Source: Bacillota bacterium (GTDB taxonomy: Bacteria; Bacillota; Clostridia; Lachnospirales; Lachnospiraceae). Taken from it: DNA of 12,987 nt. The position numbers were made by a program, and so were the translations under genes. The stretch covers positions 1-12,987 of the forward strand of contig JAEYWQ010000171.1 of the NCBI GenBank assembly GCA_023428885.1, written 5' to 3'. Below are positions 6,525 to 12,987 of this stretch, piece after piece. The notes under the pieces are model-generated. The model was not told where the DNA came from and did no database searches. It saw only the letters and a program-made list of their open reading frames with translations. Position 1 is the stretch's first letter, and every line of letters begins with the position of its first letter.

Positions 6525-7409
6525 GTGAAAAAGTCTTATCTGTCACAGTTTGATAAAGCAACGATAATTTCAAAAGGAATGTCTGGCGATAAAAAATACC
6601 GGGTGGAAAAGGATGGTGTATCATACCTTTTACGAATCGCTGATGCTGCTGAATATCCGCAAAAAAAGAAAGAATACGACTTTCTAAAGCATTTGAACCA
6701 AACATCTCTCCCAGTGCCGGAGTGTATCGCCTTTGAAAAATGCGATGAGTACGCAAAGGTCTATACTCTGCTTTCCTGGGTGACGGGTGAAGAAGCGGAA
6801 AAAGTTCTCCCTAAGGTATCTCGCAGTGAACAGTACCATTATGGTGTGCTGGCTGGTAGCAATCTTCGAAAGATCCATGAGAATTCTCCCGAGGTAGATT
6901 CTTCAAAAAATTGGTACGACCGGTATTTCGAAGTGCTTGAACCACGGTTAGAAGCATTTCGCAAAGAAGGGATTCCTTTTGAGGGCGACGAAAGAATTCT
7001 GCGGTTTATCGAAGAGAATAAATATCTTATGAAAACACGGCCTCTGTGCCATCATCACGGTGATTATCACATGGGAAATCTAATTATCAACGAAGGAAAA
7101 CTGTGGGTCATCGACTGGCACACGGTGGACTTTGACAACATCGGAGATCCTTGGTATGAGTTCAACCGAATCGGCACTGAGCATCCTATGTTTGCCAAGG
7201 GGCAAATTGACGGATACTTTGGAAATCAAGTACCGGAAGAATTCTGGAGGTTATTTGCGCTGTATTTTGCCACAAGCGCTATTACTTCCATCGTCTGGGC
7301 TAAGCATTGGGCTCCGAATGAGCTTGATTACATTATGGATCTTAATAAAAGCGTGCTGAACATGTTTGACGGCATGGAAAATCCAATTCCACGGTGGTAT
7401 CGTGAGTGA
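6525..7409 (+). CDS. Aminoglycoside phosphotransferase (APH) family kinase
   Basis: A cytoplasmic small-molecule kinase of the APH/choline-kinase fold. In its 294 residues: an N-lobe with a glycine-containing loop (about 17-25) and YLLRI (34-38), where Arg sits in place of the usual ATP-binding Lys; the catalytic loop HHGDYHMGNLI (177-187) with D180 and N185; and the metal-binding IDWHTVDFDNIGDP (196-209) with D197. The start is GTG at 6525, behind AGGGGAG (about 6510-6516). Substrate is unknown: the family includes antibiotic-resistance enzymes, but most genomic members act on unidentified metabolites, so resistance should not be assumed. A rough hand count on one 60-base line gives 43% GC against 35% in the tetR pseudogene, which hints at a different origin. 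It is the only intact gene in a stretch of broken ones and is closed by a hairpin at 7445. Confidence 0.88.
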   Translation: MKKSYLSQFDKATIISKGMSGDKKYRVEKDGVSYLLRIADAAEYPQKKKEYDFLKHLNQTSLPVPECIAFEKCDEYAKVYTLLSWVTGEEAEKVLPKVSRSEQYHYGVLAGSNLRKIHENSPEVDSSKNWYDRYFEVLEPRLEAFRKEGIPFEGDERILRFIEENKYLMKTRPLCHHHGDYHMGNLIINEGKLWVIDWHTVDFDNIGDPWYEFNRIGTEHPMFAKGQIDGYFGNQVPEEFWRLFALYFATSAITSIVWAKHWAPNELDYIMDLNKSVLNMFDGMENPIPRWYRE

Positions 7410-7444
7410 CCATTTGCACCTAAAGGTGACGGGATAAATTATTT

Positions 7445-7467
7445 AACAGGAGCGGACTGCTCCTGTT
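7445..7467 (+). terminator. Hairpin after the phosphotransferase gene
   Basis: A perfect 9-bp stem AACAGGAGC / GCTCCTGTT with a 5-base loop lies 36 bases after the stop. The T run (TTTTTCTT) comes only after a further 11 bases, following CCGGAG, which could pair with the CTCC of the stem in an alternative fold. Confidence 0.6.
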
Positions 7468-7562
7468 ACAACCGGAGTTTTTCTTAATCAAGATGGGGTG
7501 GTGTTTAAGGGTTATTTGTTTCAAGAAGAGGAGTAGTAATTACCCTGTGTTGGGAGGGGGTG

Positions 7563-7887
7563 ATGCATACGGATGTAGACTTGAAAAAGGCTGTGGAACT
7601 TGGTATCAAGAAGCTTCGATTATCTGATGTTAACAGTATGATAGGAGTAAATGATGTGCTTTTTGGAAGGAGAAAAAAATTTAGATACTCCTACTATTGA
7701 ACTTTTATCCTATGGAAAAATGAAGGATTGGAATTTGTTTTATTTCAATGAAGGTTATAACCCCGGATATGATGAAGCACCTGTATGGAAGGTAACCTTT
7801 ACAACAACGGAAGTTGGATTACATGGACCAATTGTATATTACATTGACAGTGATGGTAATGTCATTGCAGGAGATTTTAGATTTTAG
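7563..7887 (+). pseudogene. Small hypothetical protein gene split by a frameshift at an A7 run
   Basis: ATG 7563 follows a strong Shine-Dalgarno (GGGAGGGGGTG). The frame reads MHTDVDLKKAVELGIKKL and on to DVLFGRR, meets seven A (7673-7679) and ends at 7700. Removing one A joins it to the second frame, which continues NLDTPTIELLSYGKMKDWNL and ends with GPIVYYIDSDGNVIAGDFRF, TAG at 7887. The restored protein would be about 107 residues. The second frame is also open from ATG 7651, but that start sits only three bases from its GGAG, so it is a poor start. The C-terminal pattern (VWKVTF, then YYIDSDGNVIAGDF) recalls PepSY-like or secreted beta domains, but no family is assigned and there is no signal peptide. 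Confidence 0.6.
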
Positions 7888-7932
7888 GAAAAATGGATAA
7901 AGCAATAGTTTTAACAAAAGTTAAGCAAAAGT

Positions 7933-7969
7933 TGATAAAAGCTCCATGCCGCGCATGGAGCTTTTATCA
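7933..7969. terminator. Strong bidirectional terminator
   Basis: A perfect 17-bp stem, TGATAAAAGCTCCATGC / GCATGGAGCTTTTATCA, with a CGC loop. The A and T tracts are inside the stem so it works on both strands. It separates the A7-run gene from the converging protease gene, whose stop codon is one base from the stem. Confidence 0.92.
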
Positions 7970-7970
7970 T

Positions 7971-9449
7971 TTACTGCACATCTTTTTTTAGTTCTGTTAA
8001 ACTATAATTCAGTATAGCATCAAGTCCATTTATATAGTCTTGAATTGTGTTCTCCACAAATATATTCGGTTGTATACCGATGTTTAAAACCGGTGTTTTA
8101 TCGAAGCGTGCTATTTTGTTATGAGTTATTTTGGCAGTGCCCCCTTCCGGTAAATTGATGATTTTAGGATCCCCAGTAGACCCTGCACTCTCTGTTCCAA
8201 TAGTTATGGAATTATCTGCATGGCTCATGAAATCAAGAAAATGCTCAGCAGAAGAAGCCGTCTTATAGCCCTGCAAAATCACAACCGGCGCAGTGATATC
8301 ACCAAGTCCTGAATGGTTTTTGCTTGTCTGACTTAGTAGACTATAGCTGTCAGTTTTGTCATTATATACAGAATATTCAACATATATATCCGGATATTGG
8401 TCGGTTATGAAATGCTGTGCAATCTGTGCGGCGTACGTAGATCTACCACCGTAGTTATTCCTAACATCTATAATAATTCCCTTTGCCTGTTTTAGTATAT
8501 CCAAATGCGCCTCGAATTCCGACACAACCTTACTATCTGTGAATGTTCTAATCTCTACATAAATAAAATCGTCATCAATGCGTTTTACCGTCAGCAAGTT
8601 ACTTGAGAAAATATCCTCCTGTTTTGCATCAATATCCATATTCGTATAGACCCAGTTACTGCCATATTGCTTGAATGGCACGCGTTTCATTGACGCTGTC
8701 AGTGTCTTATTCTCTGGAGTAATTACTTCAAAAACCTGGGACGAACTGGCTTGGCCGCAACATGCAATAAAAGACCCATAGTATCCCATGGCGGTGTTCT
8801 TCTTGGCGTGCCAAATATATGGAAATACATATTGCTCCATATAGGTATCCACTTCAACTCCGTCAATCTTTACAATCTTTGAAAACTGAGGCAACTCATG
8901 CAGTGCACTGGCTTCTCCAGAGGTTATGTAATATCCGTCATTGATATAGCTGATGTTTATCGGTGTGACCCATAAATCATCGTAAACCGCTTGCGGGAAC
9001 TCAACCTGAGAGTGTTCGTCGTTTAATAGTGCGACAAAACGCTTCAATTCCATATAAAAATCAAATATATTATCTGTCTCCAATACACGATCTAGTGTAG
9101 GCTGATAAACTGCTTTCCAATCATCAAATGTAAACGTATTCCACGCCGCAAAATACTGTCTGCCGGTCTCATAAATCTGCTTAACCGCTTGTACCTTTTC
9201 ATCGCTTGAAATATCTCGCGTAAAAACTGTATCTTTCTCTACTTGAGATGATGCTGGTGTAACAACTGATTGTGGTGTAGGTGTGTTAGTTTCAAGCGAA
9301 GTAGGTGTGCCAGTTTCAAGTGACGTAGGGCTATCAGTTTCAAGCAACGTAGGTGCGGTATTAGGAATAGAACTATTTGTATCTTCCGAACATGACACAA
9401 GTAAGAATGGTAACATAAAAAGTAAGGTAAATACTAAAGTCCTTTTCAC
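7971..9449 (-). CDS. S41-family peptidase lipoprotein
   Basis: An exported lipoprotein with a C-terminal-processing-protease-like domain. The signal peptide ends in the lipobox LVSC (Cys20 from the GTG start), followed by a Thr/Ser/Pro-rich linker (about 25-70) with an 8-residue repeat (SPTSLETG, TPTSLETN). The domain contains NDEHS (about 143-147; likely catalytic His), a PDZ-like IVKIDGVEV, the core motif IIIDVRNNYGG (about 325-335), and the nucleophile region GYKTASSAEHF (Ser399). At the position of the general-base Lys of CtpA and Prc there is instead ESAGSTGDP, as in tricorn-type S41 members that use a Ser-His system; activity remains plausible. GTG 9449 is preferred over ATG 9455 because AGGAGG (9457-9462) touches the ATG but is seven bases from the GTG. 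It is the second gene of a two-gene operon; substrate unknown. Confidence 0.85.
   Translation of the reverse strand: MKRTLVFTLLFMLPFLLVSCSEDTNSSIPNTAPTLLETDSPTSLETGTPTSLETNTPTPQSVVTPASSQVEKDTVFTRDISSDEKVQAVKQIYETGRQYFAAWNTFTFDDWKAVYQPTLDRVLETDNIFDFYMELKRFVALLNDEHSQVEFPQAVYDDLWVTPINISYINDGYYITSGEASALHELPQFSKIVKIDGVEVDTYMEQYVFPYIWHAKKNTAMGYYGSFIACCGQASSSQVFEVITPENKTLTASMKRVPFKQYGSNWVYTNMDIDAKQEDIFSSNLLTVKRIDDDFIYVEIRTFTDSKVVSEFEAHLDILKQAKGIIIDVRNNYGGRSTYAAQIAQHFITDQYPDIYVEYSVYNDKTDSYSLLSQTSKNHSGLGDITAPVVILQGYKTASSAEHFLDFMSHADNSITIGTESAGSTGDPKIINLPEGGTAKITHNKIARFDKTPVLNIGIQPNIFVENTIQDYINGLDAILNYSLTELKKDVQ
9288..9359. repeat. Three tandem 24-base repeats
   Basis: Three copies of a 24-base unit beginning AGTTTCAAG (9288, 9312, 9336), differing at several positions. 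They encode the SLET-containing repeats of the linker of the peptidase lipoprotein on the minus strand, so the linker can lengthen or shorten in whole units of eight residues. Confidence 0.85.
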
Positions 9450-9470
9450 AGTCATACCTCCTAAAGATCA

Positions 9471-10205
9471 TCAATTTCCATATTGATATGATACATAAGG
9501 TAGAATTGCCCATGTCACATCATCTGCAAGTATGCTTTTTACTCCTAATTCAGCATATCCAACGGTTGCGTTAGAGCACGGATATTGATTACAAGATACA
9601 CAAGTATCATAGTTTTTTTCTTTTGCACATTTCATCTGATCGCATAATTGTGTATGACATTCCGAAGTACCACATCCCGAACATCTCATGGACCAATCTG
9701 AACCATCATACACACGAGTTAAGCGTTCTTCTAATTCTTTTCTAAATTCATTGCTGAATGTACTAGCAGAATAATGAATACATAAATCGCATCTATGACC
9801 GCAGTTACCATAAAGTGCATTCTTTTTTGGGAATGGCTTTCGGTTTGGTTTTTTCTTGATAAGAATCATTTTTTTAACAGCTTCTAAGGTCTCCATATTG
9901 TCTACCCGTATGAGTAGCCACATGCCGTCATTTAATATATTTGATTCATGATATAGGTCAACAATATTGCGTGGAAACTCGTCCTTGATAGCTTCAAACT
10001 TCTCCCGTTCCGCCTTGCCAAAGATAATTTGAAAATCGTAATAATCCTTATGTAAGTGAATAGACACAATGGTCTTTTTTCCCTGACGAAATCTCAGACA
10101 ATCAATATCGTAGTACTTGCCCAACACCTCATCGAGAACATACTTCCCTCGCATAAAGCGCATAACTTCCTCTTTGATTTTTTGCAATTCGGTTCTTTTT
10201 TCCAT
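9471..10205 (-). CDS. DUF3788-like and DUF3795-like two-domain protein
   Basis: 244 residues, apparently cytoplasmic. The N-terminal half (about 1-125) has the DUF3788 pattern: VSIHLHKDYYDFQIIFGKAE (about 47-66), then DGMWLLIRV and a terminal IKKKPNRKP. The C-terminal half (about 130-215) is a cysteine-rich DUF3795-like domain with C135, C139, C142, C175, C178, C183, C188, C193, C202, C205 and C210, likely binding zinc or an iron-sulfur cluster. Each family is usually found alone, so a fusion suggests a shared job, but neither has a known function. The start is ATG 10205 after GAGGGGGAAG. It is the first gene of an operon; the peptidase lipoprotein follows after about 21 bases. Confidence 0.8.
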   Translation of the reverse strand: MEKRTELQKIKEEVMRFMRGKYVLDEVLGKYYDIDCLRFRQGKKTIVSIHLHKDYYDFQIIFGKAEREKFEAIKDEFPRNIVDLYHESNILNDGMWLLIRVDNMETLEAVKKMILIKKKPNRKPFPKKNALYGNCGHRCDLCIHYSASTFSNEFRKELEERLTRVYDGSDWSMRCSGCGTSECHTQLCDQMKCAKEKNYDTCVSCNQYPCSNATVGYAELGVKSILADDVTWAILPYVSYQYGN

Positions 10206-10266
10206 TTCTTCCCCCTCATATTCGATGTTATTATGGTATCTTTTCAGAATAGCTAGCTTATATCAT

Positions 10267-10295
10267 ATTATACTATTTTTATATTCTACTGACAA
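10267..10295 (-). promoter_or_regulatory. Promoter of the DUF3788/peptidase operon
   Basis: On the minus strand TTGTCA (10290-10295) and a consensus TATAAT (10267-10272) are 17 bases apart, about 60 bases before the first gene. Confidence 0.78.
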
Positions 10296-10349
10296 CATAT
10301 TCCAAACTTAGCCTAATGATTAGTGTCGTTGCACTTTTGAACAGTAATA

Positions 10350-10378
10350 TTGTAATTAAATAATAATAGGAATATAAT
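10350..10378 (+). promoter_or_regulatory. Promoter of the small lipoprotein gene
   Basis: TTGTAA (10350-10355) and TATAAT (10373-10378) are 17 bases apart, 46 bases before the ATG. It is divergent from the operon promoter at 10267-10295; no clear shared operator is visible in between. Confidence 0.72.
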
Positions 10379-10424
10379 TTAAAATATGGGAAAGTTATGA
10401 AAATAACATAAGGAGAAGATTAAT

Positions 10425-10949
10425 ATGAAAAACAGAATTTTAACGGTTACAGTACTTGCAATTTTATCTATGATGTTACTCAATGCATGCAGTAAGAAGG
10501 ATGAAACAATGAATCCAACGGATATTAATGTGAACGGGAAAATAATTAGCTTTTATAGTAACAAAGAAAAAGTTGAAGAACTTTTAGGTGAGGGTAAGAA
10601 TGTAGGAGACGGTCCTGGGGCGTATACCACTTATGATGATGGCAAGCTAGGCATCCATTATAATGAAGAAGGTAAAATCAGAGCTTTCGTTTTATCTAAT
10701 AGCTCGGTAAAAACTTATAATAATATTACTTGTAATGATGATATTAGTAAAGTAAATGACACCTATGAATATGAAGTTAACATAGGTAATAGTGTTCAAG
10801 TCTTATTAGACGGTAATAAGGAAGTGAAATGGAAGGGTATGGACGAGAGGGCTGATGATCAGATTATAATCCAGTATTACACCAGAGAAAATAACACAAT
10901 TTACGAAATTACAATGACCGATATGAGATATATAGTATATAGAGAGTAA
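10425..10949 (+). CDS. Small hypothetical lipoprotein
   Basis: 174 residues with a classic lipoprotein signal: basic MKNR, a hydrophobic core and the lipobox LNAC (Cys22), then a charged linker. The mature part contains KEKVEELLGEG (about 47-57), which resembles the 'helix then LLGxP' opening of small two-layer lipoprotein domains such as SmpA-like folds, and beta-strand-like stretches (GKLGIHYNEEGKIRAFVL, NTIYEITMTDMRYIVYRE). No family is assigned. The start is ATG 10425 behind AAGGAGA (10411-10417). It is monocistronic with its own promoter and terminator, anchored on the outer face of the membrane. Function unknown. Confidence 0.8.
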   Translation: MKNRILTVTVLAILSMMLLNACSKKDETMNPTDINVNGKIISFYSNKEKVEELLGEGKNVGDGPGAYTTYDDGKLGIHYNEEGKIRAFVLSNSSVKTYNNITCNDDISKVNDTYEYEVNIGNSVQVLLDGNKEVKWKGMDERADDQIIIQYYTRENNTIYEITMTDMRYIVYRE

Positions 10950-11048
10950 ATACATACAAGGAAAGAACATGTAACATAAATAATTAGGCATATCCAAAGA
11001 GAATCTTTTAAATTATCCCCAAAGGTTGGATATATATTTAACCACTTC

Positions 11049-11081
11049 GGACTTAGTTCTGTATTGTATAGGGCTAAGTCC
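11049..11081 (+). terminator. Terminator of the lipoprotein gene
   Basis: GGACTTAG (11049-11056) pairs with CTAAGTCC (11074-11081), followed by TTTAGTTTATT. It lies 100 bases after the stop of the small lipoprotein. Confidence 0.7.
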
Positions 11082-11118
11082 TTTAGTTTATTCTTAACCA
11101 TACTGTTTTATAAAACAA

Positions 11119-11166
11119 AAGCACCTCCAGAAGTTAGATTAATTGGGTCTAACTTTGGGGGTGCTT
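11119..11166 (-). terminator. Terminator of the methyltransferase gene
   Basis: On the minus strand AAGCACC-CCC-AAGTTAGA pairs with TCTAACTT-GG-GGTGCTT with few interruptions, then TTTTGTTTTAT. It starts 15 bases after the methyltransferase stop. Confidence 0.85.
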
Positions 11167-11180
11167 AATGCTAATTAGTT

Positions 11181-11906
11181 TCAGCTATCAATTTTCTGAA
11201 CAACATAAATGATGTTCATACCACAGTCAAGGGTGCCTGGTAATTTAGTAAATTGGATTTCTTTTTCCACAATCAATTCCCAAAAATCTTTATCATTTCG
11301 TGCGTTTTCCAAGGCTATATCTCCAGCTTGTGTATACAATCCAGCAGAACTGCGTTCAACTATTTTTACAGGAAACTGATTAAATAAATCATCCATCTCG
11401 CTACATCTCATCATATGGACATAATGTTTGCTTGGTACAGGATAATGTTCTTCATCTTGGGTTCCTGTATTAAATAGCCATTTCGTAGCTTCCATACCAA
11501 ATTGGTCTTTTTCATATCTGATACCATTTAGATGGTATAGGGAAGCCCCAACAAAACTCATAGCCCCTACGACTATAAGACCATTCGGTTTTAAAACTCT
11601 TAGCATCTCAGCAACACCATCTTTTTCTTTATCCAAAAGATAGTTAATTACGCCACCGATACATACAATACAGTCAAAAGAGGAGTCTGGGAAAACTTCC
11701 ATATTAAGCACATCTAAGACATGATATGACTCTATTTTACTAAGTAGTGATAATTCTTTCATCTTAAATTTATTAAATTCAATCTGATGTTCGGAAATAT
11801 CAGATACGGTTAAAGACTTACATAATTGAACAATATCTTTTGTGTATCTACCAGAACCAGCACCAATTTCTAACACCTTATCATTCGCTTTGATATGTCG
11901 ATTCAA
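11181..11906 (-). CDS. SAM-dependent methyltransferase, class I
   Basis: 241 residues of a Rossmann-fold methyltransferase. Motif I is VLEIGAGSGRY (11-21), the SAM-ribose acidic residue is D36 in LTVSDIS, motif IV region is FDCIVCIGGVINYL (77-90), and MLRVLKPNGLIVVG (101-114) is the post-motif helix and strand. The substrate is unknown; the C-terminal half has no recognised specificity motif. The only start in frame is TTG 11906, three codons after a TAA and without a ribosome binding site. Motif I begins at residue 11, whereas relatives usually have 30-40 residues before it that help bind substrate, so the 5' end appears lost or the frame damaged. The upstream DNA still reads protein-like in a neighbouring frame (KQQKYLNLES). 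The fold core is complete, but function is doubtful. Confidence 0.75.
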   Translation of the reverse strand: MNRHIKANDKVLEIGAGSGRYTKDIVQLCKSLTVSDISEHQIEFNKFKMKELSLLSKIESYHVLDVLNMEVFPDSSFDCIVCIGGVINYLLDKEKDGVAEMLRVLKPNGLIVVGAMSFVGASLYHLNGIRYEKDQFGMEATKWLFNTGTQDEEHYPVPSKHYVHMMRCSEMDDLFNQFPVKIVERSSAGLYTQAGDIALENARNDKDFWELIVEKEIQFTKLPGTLDCGMNIIYVVQKIDS

Positions 11907-11960
11907 GATTTAAATATTTTTGCTGCTTTCGTACTTGTAAACTATTGTGAACATGATTTA

Positions 11961-11996
11961 TTTTATCACAGTGAAATCTCATCGTCTATGATAAAA
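11961..11996. other. Inverted repeat upstream of the methyltransferase
   Basis: TTTTATCA (11961-11968) and TGATAAAA (11989-11996) form a perfect 8-base inverted repeat with a 20-base spacer. It could be an operator or a weak hairpin. No promoter boxes around it are convincing. Confidence 0.35.
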
Positions 11997-12033
11997 CTTT
12001 AAGTCTGTGAGAACTCTAAACTGATCTGGATAT

Positions 12034-12069
12034 AAAAATAAGAACTCATGCATAAGTTCTTATTTTTTT
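12034..12069. terminator. Bidirectional terminator
   Basis: A 13-bp stem, AAAAATAAGAACT / AGTTCTTATTTTT, with T runs on both strands. Plus-strand transcription has no gene upstream, so its likely original client is the decayed minus-strand gene at 12100-12430. Confidence 0.85.
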
Positions 12070-12099
12070 ATCGAACCAAACGCCTATCTCACAAATACA

Positions 12100-12430
12100 G
12101 TAATGAAAGGGGTTCTATCCACTTCTGAATTATATGCACAATTCGGAATACGTCTCATTATGTTCTTGTTCTAAACCCGTTACAACCATCCGTACTTTTA
12201 AAGCTATATCAAATAATACTGTTTACCAAGAGTCTATTGTATCAAGTTCAGATCTAGATTCAATTTTTACATTTTTTATACCGTCTCTGTTTAACGTCTT
12301 AGTACTGTGCGTAATACTGATGTCTTACCACTTCTTCTTAATCCAAGGAACCCTAAAAAAATGCAATATTACCAGCACTTAGTAACTGTGACGTTTTCAA
12401 GGTTAATTGACATAGATACAATCCTGTCAT
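12100..12430 (-). pseudogene. Decayed minus-strand gene with a P-loop
   Basis: No long frame exists here, but the minus strand contains protein-like pieces in shifting frames with stops. One piece reads MSINLENVTVTKCW (start at about 12403), then after a stop LGLRRSGKTSVLRTVLRR, with a Walker A motif at 12318-12344. The next piece, in another frame, reads NVKIESRSELDTIDSW, a stop, and TVLFDIALKVRMVVTGLE (about 12160-12280). A terminator follows at 12034. This fits the remains of a nucleotide-binding protein, perhaps of the type with a G-x-RRSGKT loop, but identity cannot be fixed. The plus-strand frame over the same bases (12134-12382) looks like a shadow. Confidence 0.35.
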
Positions 12431-12472
12431 TTTTTAACCTTTATACACATCAGTCAATTCAGTAAATCGTCA

Positions 12473-12501
12473 TTGACTCTCTTACCCAAATGGACTATGA
12501 T
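12473..12501 (+). promoter_or_regulatory. Possible promoter before the hydrolase gene
   Basis: TTGACT (12473-12478) and TATGAT (12496-12501) are 17 bases apart. The -10 box overlaps the first codons of the 66-codon frame at 12490, so a transcript from here would not contain that frame's ATG. It could still express the hydrolase. Confidence 0.35.
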
Positions 12502-12690
12502 AGTATATGTTTGGATAAATTTTATAGTTCATTGGAAAATTGTATAGAAGAAAGCGTTCCGAACATTAAGGCTTTTCTTGAACAGATTGCAGCTTCATAT
12601 GAAGATATTATATTGAATGGTTGGGTACTTGATACAACGACCATGGTACCTTATGATAGCTTTATTGTTTTATTAGATGGAGTAGAATAA
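12490..12690 (+). CDS. Hypothetical protein, probably a C-terminal gene remnant
   Basis: 66 codons from ATG 12490 to TAA 12690. The protein is coding-like (LENCIEESVPNIKAFLEQI, then ILNGWVLDTTTMVPYDSF) with acidic residues and a likely helix followed by beta strands, but no ribosome binding site lies ahead of the ATG. The frame remains open for eight codons upstream to a TAA. It ends 17 bases before the hydrolase start, whose own Shine-Dalgarno lies in the gap, so the two would be an operon if the first is intact. I read it as the tail of a gene whose front has decayed. No family is recognised. Confidence 0.45.
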   Translation: MDYDSICLDKFYSSLENCIEESVPNIKAFLEQIAASYEDIILNGWVLDTTTMVPYDSFIVLLDGVE

Positions 12691-12707
12691 TTTTAAGGAG
12701 ATAAGTA

Positions 12708-12987
12708 ATGGAAAATGTAAAACCTATAAGAATAAGCTGTATAGGAGACTCTATAACTGCAGGAACAGGATGCACTGGTGATGTGGGTTCATCAGATAAA
12801 AATGGTAAGCCGTATCCTAGTCGTTTGCAATTTTACCTTGATAAAAAAGCTGGAGAAGGTAAATACTTAGTATCTAATTTTGGTAAGCCGTGTGCAGCTG
12901 CCATTGAGGATATTAATATTTGTGATACCCCTTATGTATTACAAGAGCAGTATAAAAACAGCCTTTTGTCTAAACCAGATATTGTAC
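12708..12987 (+). CDS. GDSL/SGNH-family hydrolase, N-terminal part (cut by the window end)
   Basis: Begins at ATG 12708 with AAGGAG (12695-12700) seven bases ahead, and stays open to the last base: 93 codons are visible. Block I of SGNH hydrolases, IGDSITAG, places the catalytic serine at residue 15. VSNFGK (about residues 55-60) fits block II with its oxyanion glycine. There is no signal peptide, so the enzyme is probably cytoplasmic. Members are esterases, lipases or acetyl-xylan and other carbohydrate deacetylases; the substrate cannot be told from this fragment. The catalytic Asp-His pair lies beyond the window. Confidence 0.85.
   Translation, partial: MENVKPIRISCIGDSITAGTGCTGDVGSSDKNGKPYPSRLQFYLDKKAGEGKYLVSNFGKPCAAAIEDINICDTPYVLQEQYKNSLLSKPDIV

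Noticed and set aside
7438..7536. Open frame without a start reading GVFLNQDGVVFKGYLFQEEE
   Set aside because: It could be a gene remnant, but it is short, has no start codon and crosses the terminator hairpin.
7673..7679. Programmed -1 frameshift on A-AAA-AAA
   Set aside because: The shift needed to join the two frames is +1 (or loss of one A), and no stimulatory stem-loop is seen directly downstream.
12134..12382. 82-codon plus-strand frame
   Set aside because: No ribosome binding site and no downstream context; the minus strand has more coding-like pieces over the same bases.

Overview
The window looks like chromosomal DNA of a low-GC Gram-positive anaerobe, most likely a clostridium of the Lachnospiraceae type. 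This is an inference from AT-rich intergenic DNA, strong AGGAGG ribosome binding sites, a T-box leader, Gram-positive lipoproteins and the protein styles; no rRNA or other species marker is present. Genes lie on both strands in short units separated by clear intrinsic terminators. There is no operon larger than two genes, no tRNA, no CRISPR array and no intact mobile element.

Left part (1-2903). A T-box leader with its own promoter runs leftward off the window edge; its readable features point to a threonine-related gene, probably just outside. To the right lie a chemoreceptor (dCache sensor, HAMP, signalling domain) and a tiny TTG-started protein of 55 residues.

Middle left (2904-5142, minus strand). 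argS (arginyl-tRNA synthetase) is preceded by a promoter, an 18-codon open frame holding five arginine codons, alternative hairpins and a strong terminator located before argS. This has the layout of a ribosome-mediated attenuator that senses charged tRNA-Arg. It is the most interesting element in the window, because clostridial synthetase genes more often use T-boxes, as the one at the left edge does.

Middle (5190-7970, plus strand). This is a decaying accessory stretch: a TetR regulator broken by an amber codon and a frameshift, a second gene broken at a G run, an intact aminoglycoside-phosphotransferase-like kinase that is somewhat richer in GC, and a small gene broken at an A run.

Right (7971-11906). 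A two-gene minus-strand operon encodes a DUF3788-DUF3795-like protein and an S41-type protease lipoprotein. A divergent gene encodes a small lipoprotein. It converges on a methyltransferase that lacks the usual N-terminal segment and has a weak TTG start.

Far right (11907-12987). About 580 bases hold the apparent remains of a minus-strand P-loop gene and a plus-strand gene remnant, then the start of a GDSL/SGNH hydrolase cut by the window end. The number of broken genes in two patches suggests accessory DNA being lost; in a draft assembly, homopolymer errors would be the alternative for two of the breaks.
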